Position numbers and translations under genes: made by a program
Shown here: one piece after another, positions 5,845 through 11,764 of the stretch
Layout of the letters: the number at the start of each line of letters is the position of its first letter
Numbering within the stretch: the first letter of the stretch is position 1
Notes under the pieces: model-generated
The model's input: only the letters and a program-made list of their open reading frames with translations
What the model was told of the DNA's origin: nothing
Database searches by the model: none
DNA from: Flavobacterium sasangense DSM 21067
GTDB lineage: Bacteria > Bacteroidota > Bacteroidia > Flavobacteriales > Flavobacteriaceae
Reading direction: 5' to 3'
NCBI RefSeq assembly: GCF_000686885.1
Contig: NZ_JMLU01000007.1
Location: 1 to 64,000 of the forward strand
DNA length: 64,000 nt

Positions 5845-7251
5845 ATGCTTAAAAAAATTACTTTATTCTTTTTATGGGTATGTGCTTCAACTTTTGGTCA
5901 ATGTTTTGATGGTTTTCAGATAGGAAGCTATCATGTTGTCTCTATTAAATCAAATGGAACTTTATGGGGTTGGGGTGAGAGCGATGCTGGAAACTTAGGA
6001 AATACCAATTCCATAAATTCTTCCTCTTTTCAAATAGGGTCATCTACTGATTGGTTGAAAGTAAGTGCTGGCCCATACAATACTTTTATTATTAAAAATA
6101 ATGGTACTTTATGGGCTATGGGAGATGGAAGGTACGGACTATTAGGTAATGGTTCTACGACTACAATAAATCCTACTTTACAACAAATCGGTACAGCTTC
6201 TAATTGGCAAAAGATATCCGCTTCATCTGAAATGACTATTGGTTTAAAAACCGATGGGACCATTTGGGGCTGGGGACAAAATGATGAATATGAAATGGGA
6301 AATAATACGTGTTGTGCCAATCAACTTACTCCCATTCAAATTGGTACAGACAATCATTGGGTGGATGTTGAAACTAGTTTGGGTGCCTCTGTTTTTGTTT
6401 TAAAAAATGATGGTACTATTTGGGGATGGGGATTGAATCTTGCAGGTTTATTAGGTAATAGTACTGTTATGGCACGAAGTGTTCCCACTCAATTGAATGC
6501 AGATACCGATTGGGCTAGTATTCATGTTGGCGCTGCCCATATTTTAGCCTTAAAAACCGATGGCACCTTGTGGTCTTGGGGGGGGGGGGAATATGGCCAA
6601 ACAGGCGATAATTTCCCTTCATCCTATTATAGAGACACTCCAACTCAAGTAGGCACTGATACTTGGTCTAAAGTTTTTGCTGGATGGAAAGTATCCTTTG
6701 GAATTAAACCCGATGGTACCCTTTGGGCTTGGGGACTTAATGATGTTGGACAATTAGGAATAGGCAACACCACTAATCAATTTACCCCCGTTCAAGTGGG
6801 TACTGATACCGACTGGGTTGATGTGGTTTCAGGTGGCGCTGGCAATGACCAGTTTACCATTGCTACAAAATCAGATGGCACGGTTTGGGCATGGGGAGAT
6901 AATCAAGTGGGACAATATGGTAATGGTACTGTTGGAAATCCAGTTTATGTTCCTACCCAAATGACGGGGCTTTGTGCTACCTTAAGTACTGATGAATTTC
7001 AACAAGAAAATGTTTTTACGATGTATCCTAATCCTGCTAAGGATGTGGTAACCTTACAATACGATTTAACAATAAACAATGCTACTGTAGCCATTTTTGA
7101 TGTAACTGGTAGGTTGATTCAAAATGTGGCTTTGAATTCTTTTTCAGGAACTAATGAGTTGCATGTGAGTTCTTATCCTGCAGGAGTTTATTTGGTTTTG
7201 GTTAAGCAAGGAGAAGCTGTGGTTTTTAGTAGTAAGTTGGTTGTTGAGTAG
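5845..7251 (+). CDS. RCC1-repeat T9SS cargo protein, copy B, with a 12-G tract
   Basis: Again 468 residues: signal peptide (ending FGQ), seven RCC1 repeats and a type A T9SS sorting domain (FTMYPNPAKDVVTLQYD to LVVE). It is a tandem paralogue of the gene at 3718. Middle repeats are nearly identical. The first 60 residues and the sorting domain differ more (for example AGNLGNTNSINSSS against IGQLSNTLFSNPT). The 12-G tract is kept at 6578-6589 in the fifth repeat, so both copies read in frame here. It should be an exported, possibly cell-attached propeller. Divergence at the ends with a conserved core suggests either selection or gene conversion between copies. Confidence 0.85.
   Translation: MLKKITLFFLWVCASTFGQCFDGFQIGSYHVVSIKSNGTLWGWGESDAGNLGNTNSINSSSFQIGSSTDWLKVSAGPYNTFIIKNNGTLWAMGDGRYGLLGNGSTTTINPTLQQIGTASNWQKISASSEMTIGLKTDGTIWGWGQNDEYEMGNNTCCANQLTPIQIGTDNHWVDVETSLGASVFVLKNDGTIWGWGLNLAGLLGNSTVMARSVPTQLNADTDWASIHVGAAHILALKTDGTLWSWGGGEYGQTGDNFPSSYYRDTPTQVGTDTWSKVFAGWKVSFGIKPDGTLWAWGLNDVGQLGIGNTTNQFTPVQVGTDTDWVDVVSGGAGNDQFTIATKSDGTVWAWGDNQVGQYGNGTVGNPVYVPTQMTGLCATLSTDEFQQENVFTMYPNPAKDVVTLQYDLTINNATVAIFDVTGRLIQNVALNSFSGTNELHVSSYPAGVYLVLVKQGEAVVFSSKLVVE
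6578..6589 (+). repeat. Homopolymer tract G12 inside the RCC1 gene, copy B
   Basis: Twelve consecutive G residues at the position equivalent to 4451-4462. Both copies are in frame in this assembly. Confidence 0.9.
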
Positions 7252-7376
7252 AAAATTTCGGGTTGTGGATATTTTTTTTACACCGAGCTACACCGAGTTT
7301 TTTTTGATAATCTTTGTCATTAAAGAGTTACACCGAGGCGTTACACTTTATATCTTCAGGTTACGAGTTTTGGGTT

Positions 7377-7456
7377 AACTTTTTTGTAAAAATTATCTTA
7401 GTAGCTTTGTTTTGAAGTAGATTGTGGGCACGGAATGTAATTCCGCGCTATCGGGT
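7377..7456 (+). repeat. 80-bp intergenic repeat unit (copy 2)
   Basis: Starts AACTTTTTTGTAAAAATTAT, continues TTAGTAGCTTTGTTTTGAAG and ends with the GGGCACGGAATGTAATTCCG core and CGCTATCGGG. It is followed directly by a second copy with an 80-bp period. Confidence 0.85.
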
Positions 7457-7535
7457 AACTTTTTTGTAAAAACTATCTTAGTAGCTTTGTTTTGAAGCGG
7501 ATTGTGGGCACGGAATGTAATTCCGCGCTATCGGG
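7457..7535 (+). repeat. 80-bp intergenic repeat unit (copy 3, tandem)
   Basis: Near-identical to the preceding unit, differing at a few positions (AACTATC for AATTATC, GCGG for GTAG). Right edge CGCTATCGGG. Confidence 0.85.
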
Positions 7536-7556
7536 ATTGCATTCCGTGCCCACAAA
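7530..7556 (-). repeat. Inverted copy of the repeat core
   Basis: Reads GTGGGCACGGAATGCAAT on the minus strand, so together with copy 3 it makes a large inverted repeat. Confidence 0.75.
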
Positions 7557-7563
7557 GAAAAAC

Positions 7564-7595
7564 AAAAACCCTGCAAATTTGATTTGTGGGGTTTT
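7564..7595 (+). terminator. Duplicated terminator (copy 2 of 3)
   Basis: Same hairpin and T run as downstream of phnA (2959-2992), here without any gene immediately before it. Confidence 0.6.
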
Positions 7596-7638
7596 TACTT
7601 GATTATCAACAACTAATTATCATAATTAGAAAATTAAT

Positions 7639-7669
7639 TTGGAAAATGTTAACTTTTAAGATAACTTTG
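7639..7669 (+). promoter_or_regulatory. Promoter of the toxin-antitoxin operon
   Basis: TTG (7639-7641), 20-nt spacer, TAACTTTG (7662-7669): close to the Bacteroidota consensus. The toxin ATG at 7674 is only 4 nt downstream of the -7 element, so the mRNA is probably leaderless or nearly so. Confidence 0.65.
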
Positions 7670-7673
7670 CGGT

Positions 7674-8012
7674 ATGATTAGAAAAATTATTTTTCATGAA
7701 AATCACTTTATTAGCTTTTACCAAAACCAAGATGAAAAGGTAAAAACTAAGATTTTATATGTTTTAGAATTAATTAAACAAGTGGATCGTGTTCCTGAGA
7801 AATTCCTAAGACATTTAACGGGTACAGATGGTCTTTATGAAATAAGAATAGAACACAAATCAAATATTTACAGGTTGTTTTGCTGTTTTGATGAAGGTAA
7901 ATTGGTGGTTTTATTTAATGGCTTTCAAAAGAAAACACAAAAAACACCCAAAGGAGAACTAGAAAAAGCATTAAGATTGATGCAGGACTATTTTGAACAA
8001 AAAAATAAATAA
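7674..8012 (+). CDS. higB: RelE/HigB-like toxin (Gp49-like, type II)
   Basis: The 112-residue protein has the phage-derived Gp49/HigB signature: GLYEIRIEHKSNIYRLFCCF near 62-81, LFNGFQKKTQKTP and a C-terminal helix. Members of this RelE/ParE superfamily branch are usually ribosome-dependent mRNA interferases. The antitoxin gene starts one base after the stop, giving the toxin-first order typical of HigBA and distinct from most relBE pairs. A promoter with a very short leader precedes it. The pair lies between direct copies of the 80-bp repeat unit. Toxicity is inferred from family and operon order only. Confidence 0.8.
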   Translation: MIRKIIFHENHFISFYQNQDEKVKTKILYVLELIKQVDRVPEKFLRHLTGTDGLYEIRIEHKSNIYRLFCCFDEGKLVVLFNGFQKKTQKTPKGELEKALRLMQDYFEQKNK

Positions 8013-8013
8013 G

Positions 8014-8313
8014 ATGAAAAATTACGAAAACATAAAATCATTTGACGAGCTAATTGAAGTGGAACACGGCAAAATAGGAACCGAAAGCCGTAACAAATAT
8101 GAAGAAAACTCTCAAATGTTCATTATTAGCGAAATGCTAAAAGAAGCCCGCAAAGAAGCAAAACTAACACAAGAACAATTGGCCGAAAAAACAGGAACAA
8201 AAAAAAGTTATATCTCAAAATTAGAAAACGGAAAAGGAAATATTCAACTTTCTACCCTAATTCGAATTTTTGAAATTGGTTTAAACAAGAGAATTGGTTT
8301 AACTTTTTTGTAA
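8014..8313 (+). CDS. higA: HigA-like antitoxin with Cro/C1 HTH domain
   Basis: The start is the ATG at 8014, one base after the toxin stop; an upstream TTG in frame overlaps the toxin and is unlikely. The 99-residue protein has an Xre-type helix-turn-helix at about 46-93 (LTQEQLAEKTGTKKSYISKL). It should neutralise HigB and repress the operon promoter. Its last codons (GLTFL, stop) coincide with the left end of the 80-bp repeat unit, found again at 7377. The repeat therefore seems to have arisen from, or fused with, the 3' flank of this gene. Function follows from family and gene order. Confidence 0.8.
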   Translation: MKNYENIKSFDELIEVEHGKIGTESRNKYEENSQMFIISEMLKEARKEAKLTQEQLAEKTGTKKSYISKLENGKGNIQLSTLIRIFEIGLNKRIGLTFL

Positions 8314-8375
8314 AAATTATTTCAGTAGTTAGTTTTGAAATGGATTGTGGACACGGAATGCAATTCCGAGCTATC
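8301..8375 (+). repeat. 80-bp intergenic repeat unit (copy 4), overlapping the antitoxin 3' end
   Basis: Begins with AACTTTTTTGTAAAAATTAT inside the last codons of the antitoxin gene and ends with GGACACGGAATGCAATTCCG and AGCTATC. It is more diverged than copies 2 and 3. Confidence 0.75.
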
Positions 8376-8380
8376 TGAAA

Positions 8381-8428
8381 AACCAAAATATTTATATTTT
8401 AACACAATACGTGAAGAAGACGAAGTGA
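8381..8428 (+). pseudogene. 3' stub of a second phnA-like gene
   Basis: Sixteen codons read NQNIYILTQYVKKTK and stop, matching the end of the PhnA-domain protein (NQSIYILTQYVKKTK). Differences include silent third-base changes (TAC/TAT, TTG/TTA, ACG/ACA, AAA/AAG) and one S/N change. The stop is TGA instead of TAG. It is followed, after an inserted inverted repeat, by the phnA terminator sequence. This is what is left of a diverged paralogue or of a copy gained from a relative. Confidence 0.75.
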
Positions 8429-8433
8429 TACTT

Positions 8434-8500
8434 TTTGTCATTCTGAACTTGTTTCAGAATCTAAAAAGAGAAGCTGAAACAAGTTCAGCTTGACAGAATG
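8434..8500. repeat. Inverted-repeat element between phnA stub and terminator
   Basis: Arms 8436-8457 (TGTCATTCTGAACTTGTTTC...) and 8474-8495 are inverted repeats matching at 20 of 22 positions. The element separates the stub from its terminator, so it probably inserted there. Its length and form fit a REP- or MITE-like element. Confidence 0.7.
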
Positions 8501-8507
8501 ATAATAG

Positions 8508-8539
8508 AAAACCCTGCAAATTTGATTTGTGGGGTTTTT
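8508..8539 (+). terminator. Duplicated phnA-type terminator (copy 3 of 3)
   Basis: Same hairpin and T run as at 2959-2992, downstream of the phnA stub. It lies just upstream of the secreted-protein gene at 8576. Confidence 0.65.
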
Positions 8540-8575
8540 GGTTTTATAATAAAATCTTACATTTACAAAAAAAGC

Positions 8576-9403
8576 ATGAAAAAAACATATCTTTTATTCT
8601 TATTGTTCTTTTTAGAAATTTGTTTTTCACAAATACCAGTTGAGTCCTATAGAAATGAAATATCAAGTTTAAAATCTATTGATGAGGTAAGTATTTATTG
8701 GGATAAACTTTTAGATATAGATCAAAATGTTTTATTGAATGAAAAAGATTTAATAAAAAAGGATTCTATCTCAACAAGTTTAATGATAAGAACAATTTTA
8801 ATGTTTGAGTATCATAATGAAAGCACCTTTAGATTGTATAAAATTGCGCCTGTTATGAATATGGCACATTGTAGTAATTCAAATTCAGCAAAACTATTTT
8901 GGCCAATTATTGAAAAATATAAAGTTGTAATTAATCAAATAATGAAAAACTATCCTGCGTATCCATTAGAAAGCATTAGTTTAAATTATTACGGATATTC
9001 TTTATTAAATCAGGATAAAATTTATGACAACCTTATTTCGAAATTACAGAACACCTTTTCAAATGAAGAATTAATTTCAAAATTAATAACGTCTCACAAG
9101 AATTTTAAAGCTTCTCATTCATTAAAAGAGATAAAAACAATATTTAAATGGCAATTCCAGCCTTTTAAAGACAGGAAGGAAGAAGGTTTTTTCGAATTTG
9201 TAAAAATGTCAAATGGGAAATTGTATAAAAGAACGGATGACGGAATTTTACAGAAAATTAATTTGATTTCTAAAAAAGATGGTTTCAAATATTATCAAAT
9301 TGAAGGAGAACCTTTTGGTTGGATTTATAAACTTGGAAAAAACGGAAGCTTAACTTTGTTAAATGATGATGAAATTCTCATTGAATACACAAGAATAGAT
9401 TAA
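8576..9403 (+). CDS. Secreted protein of unknown function
   Basis: The ATG at 8576 gives 275 residues with a clean signal peptide (MKKTYLLFLLFFLEICFSQ). Longer in-frame starts would run through the terminator hairpin and were rejected. The mature part is rich in Lys, Ile and Asn, mixed helix and strand, with no motif I recognise. A segment near 250-270 (YYQIEGEPFGWIYKLGKNG) may be a small beta fold. There is no T9SS sorting domain and no lipobox. A bidirectional terminator separates it from the convergent dehydrogenase gene. Its position in the repeat-rich region suggests accessory content. Confidence 0.55.
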   Translation: MKKTYLLFLLFFLEICFSQIPVESYRNEISSLKSIDEVSIYWDKLLDIDQNVLLNEKDLIKKDSISTSLMIRTILMFEYHNESTFRLYKIAPVMNMAHCSNSNSAKLFWPIIEKYKVVINQIMKNYPAYPLESISLNYYGYSLLNQDKIYDNLISKLQNTFSNEELISKLITSHKNFKASHSLKEIKTIFKWQFQPFKDRKEEGFFEFVKMSNGKLYKRTDDGILQKINLISKKDGFKYYQIEGEPFGWIYKLGKNGSLTLLNDDEILIEYTRID

Positions 9404-9415
9404 TTCAATACCAAC

Positions 9416-9442
9416 AAAAAACCCTGCAATTGCAGGGTTTTT
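9416..9442. terminator. Bidirectional terminator
   Basis: Perfect palindrome AACCCTGCAATTGCAGGGTT with A and T runs on either side. It serves both the secreted-protein gene (+) and the aldehyde dehydrogenase gene (-). Confidence 0.85.
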
Positions 9443-9484
9443 CTATATCCAAAAGTAACTAATTACTTTTCACTCTTCGCTTAA

Positions 9485-11035
9485 TTAAAAATCAAACTTA
9501 ATACCTTGTGCTAATGGTAACGCTGTTCCGTAGTTAATGGTGTTGGTTTGTCTTCTCATGTAGGCTTTCCATGCATCAGAACCTGATTCACGACCACCAC
9601 CTGTTTCTTTTTCTCCACCAAAAGCACCACCAATTTCAGCACCCGAAGTTCCAATGTTTACGTTAGCAATACCACAATCTGAACCGGCAGCAGAAAGGAA
9701 TAATTCCATTTCTCTCATGTTGTTCGTAAAGATAGAAGAAGATAATCCTTGAGGAACTGCATTTTGCATTTCGATAGCTTCTTCAATTGTGCTGTATTTC
9801 ATTACGTATAATACTGGAGCAAATGTTTCGTGCTGCACGATTTCGAACTCGTTTTTAGCTTCGATAATACATGGTTTTACATAACAACCGCTTTCGTATC
9901 CTTTTCCTTCTAAAACACCCCCTTCTACTATAACTCTTCCGCCTTCTGCTTTTGCTTTTTCGATAGCGTTTAAGTAATCTTGAACCGCACCTTTATCGAT
10001 AAGTGGTCCCACGTGATTGTTAGCATCTAATGGATTTCCAATTTTTAACTGCGCGTATGCTTTTGCTAAAACGTCTAAAGTTTTATCATAAACACTTTCG
10101 TGAACAATTAATCTACGAGTTGAAGTACAACGTTGACCAGCTGTTCCTACCGCTCCAAATACCGCTCCAACCAATACCATTGATAAATCCGCTTCTTTAG
10201 AAACGATAATCGCGTTGTTTCCACCTAATTCTAGGATAGTGTTTCCAAAACGCTCAGCAACCGTTTTTGATACGTGACGACCAATTCTTGTAGAACCTGT
10301 AAACGATACTAATGGAATACGTTTGTCATTATTAATTAAATCTCCAGACTCGTTACCCACTACTAAACAACTGATTCCTTCTGGTAAATTGTTTCTTTCT
10401 AATACAGTTTGAATGATGTTTTGACAAGCTACACCACATAAAGGTGTTTTAGAACTTGGTTTCCAAATACAAACATCACCACAAATCCAAGCTAACATCG
10501 TGTTCCAAGACCAAACCGCTACTGGGAAGTTGAAAGCCGAAATGATTCCAACAATTCCAAACGGATGCCATTGCTCATACATTCTGTGCATTGGACGCTC
10601 AGAGTGCATTGTTAATCCGTGTAATTGACGTGATAAACCTACTGCGAAATCACAGATGTCAATCATTTCCTGAACTTCTCCAAGACCTTCTTGATACGAT
10701 TTACCCATTTCAAAAGACACTAATTTTCCTAATGCTTCTTTATTTTTACGTAATTCTTCTCCCATTTGACGCACGATTTCTCCTCTTTTTGGAGCTGGAA
10801 CCAAACGCCATGTTTTGAACGCTTCTTCTGCAGCACTCATAGCTGTTTCGTAATCTTCTTTTGTTGAAGATTTTACTTTTCCAATTAACTCACCAGTAGC
10901 TGGAGAATATGATTCGATAATTTTTCCGTTAGAAAACCACTTGGTTCCAGTAGAAGTTCCTTCGTTAATTTCTTTAATGCCTAATTGTTGCAAAGCTTCT
11001 TGCATACCAAATTGAATTGCTGCTTCAGATATCAT
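9485..11035 (-). CDS. Aldehyde dehydrogenase, ALDH7/antiquitin-like
   Basis: The 516-residue NAD-dependent aldehyde dehydrogenase has all core features: FNFP with Asn169, FTGST at 245-249, catalytic Glu269 in ELGGNN and nucleophile Cys303 in GQRCTS. The N-terminal segment and RMYEQWHPFGIVGIISAFNF resemble the ALDH7 class, which oxidises alpha-aminoadipic semialdehyde (delta-piperideine-6-carboxylate) in lysine breakdown. It follows the 3-hydroxyanthranilate dioxygenase gene on the same strand, 95 bp downstream, with its own -7 element at 11072-11079. Oxidation of a kynurenine-pathway semialdehyde is therefore an alternative. Cytosolic, normal length. Confidence 0.85.
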   Translation of the reverse strand: MISEAAIQFGMQEALQQLGIKEINEGTSTGTKWFSNGKIIESYSPATGELIGKVKSSTKEDYETAMSAAEEAFKTWRLVPAPKRGEIVRQMGEELRKNKEALGKLVSFEMGKSYQEGLGEVQEMIDICDFAVGLSRQLHGLTMHSERPMHRMYEQWHPFGIVGIISAFNFPVAVWSWNTMLAWICGDVCIWKPSSKTPLCGVACQNIIQTVLERNNLPEGISCLVVGNESGDLINNDKRIPLVSFTGSTRIGRHVSKTVAERFGNTILELGGNNAIIVSKEADLSMVLVGAVFGAVGTAGQRCTSTRRLIVHESVYDKTLDVLAKAYAQLKIGNPLDANNHVGPLIDKGAVQDYLNAIEKAKAEGGRVIVEGGVLEGKGYESGCYVKPCIIEAKNEFEIVQHETFAPVLYVMKYSTIEEAIEMQNAVPQGLSSSIFTNNMREMELFLSAAGSDCGIANVNIGTSGAEIGGAFGGEKETGGGRESGSDAWKAYMRRQTNTINYGTALPLAQGIKFDF

Positions 11036-11071
11036 TTTATAACTTTTTATTCGGTTTTTGTTAAATTTTCA

Positions 11072-11079
11072 CAAATGTA
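11072..11079 (-). promoter_or_regulatory. Candidate -7 element TACATTTG for the aldehyde dehydrogenase
   Basis: Exact TAnnTTTG on the minus strand, 36 bp upstream of the start at 11035. Confidence 0.45.
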
Positions 11080-11130
11080 AAAAATATATTTTAATAATTG
11101 TGTCTCTCAAGTTACACAGCTATTTTTTAA

Positions 11131-11670
11131 CTATTTCTTGGTCGTAAACTTAGGATTGGTTTCCATTACAGTGCCACATTTTTTACATGTTCTTTTTTCT
11201 TCCGAATTGTAGAACGTACTGAAATGAGGTAAAAAGTCTTTTTCAATGTCGTGTAATTCGAAATAGACTTCGTGTAATTTATGATTGCAATTATCGCAAA
11301 ACCACAACAAACCATCATTGAATCCTTTTCCCGCGCGCTTTCTTTCGATTACCAAACCTACTGAACCTTCTGTCCTTGCTGGCGAATGCGGTACTTTGGC
11401 AGGATGCAAATACATGTCGCCTGGCCCTAATTTCATGGCTTTCTTTTCACCATCTTCCTGAATAAAGACGGTAATTTCTCCTTCTAATTGATAAAATAGT
11501 TCTTCGGTTTCATTGTAGTGATAGTCTTTTCGGGCATTGGGTCCACCCACAATCATTACAATATAATCATCTGAATCAACATATAAATTCTTATTACCTA
11601 CAGGTGGTTTTAATAATCCTTTATTATCTTCAATCCACTTTTGCAAATTAAACGGTTTTCTTATTGCCAT
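11131..11670 (-). CDS. nbaC: 3-hydroxyanthranilate 3,4-dioxygenase
   Basis: The 179-residue cupin enzyme opens the ring of 3-hydroxyanthranilate with O2 to give 2-amino-3-carboxymuconate semialdehyde. This reaction is used in tryptophan/kynurenine degradation and eukaryote-type NAD synthesis. Iron ligands His51, Glu57 (HYNETEE) and His95 are present. The bacterial C-terminal rubredoxin-like site is complete (CDNC at 125-128, CKKC at 162-165). The ATG at 11670 matches the family start MAIRKPFNL; 18 extra upstream codons are a leader. The last stem arm of the upstream gene's terminator lies inside that leader region, so this gene is likely transcribed on its own. Other pathway genes are not in the window. 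Confidence 0.92.
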   Translation of the reverse strand: MAIRKPFNLQKWIEDNKGLLKPPVGNKNLYVDSDDYIVMIVGGPNARKDYHYNETEELFYQLEGEITVFIQEDGEKKAMKLGPGDMYLHPAKVPHSPARTEGSVGLVIERKRAGKGFNDGLLWFCDNCNHKLHEVYFELHDIEKDFLPHFSTFYNSEEKRTCKKCGTVMETNPKFTTKK

Positions 11671-11702
11671 CTTTTTTGAATTTAAAAACGTAAAGTTACT
11701 AA

Positions 11703-11743
11703 AAAGAAAAAAGGTTAGCCGCATTTTATTGCAAACTAACCTT
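11703..11743 (-). terminator. Rho-independent terminator of the nuclease-family gene
   Basis: On the minus strand AAGGTTAG (11736-11743) pairs with CTAACCTT (11711-11718), followed by a T-rich run. Loop of 17 nt. Confidence 0.65.
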
Positions 11744-11764
11744 ATTAAATTATTAAGACTGAAA

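Larger units (their letters stand above)
7252..7673. other. Intergenic stretch without genes: repeats and a duplicated terminator
   Basis: This 420-bp gap holds three copies of the short string TACACCGAG (about 7278-7338), two tandem 80-bp repeat units, an inverted repeat core, a copy of the phnA terminator and the promoter of the toxin gene. I see no coding region. Confidence 0.7.

Noticed and set aside
7377..7556. CRISPR-like array
   Set aside because: Only two tandem 80-bp units with no spacers, and no cas genes nearby.
2877..8428. 48-bp direct repeat as att sites of an integrated island
   Set aside because: The two copies differ at several mostly silent positions, and no integrase gene lies between them; a decayed homologous gene explains the repeat better than site-specific integration.
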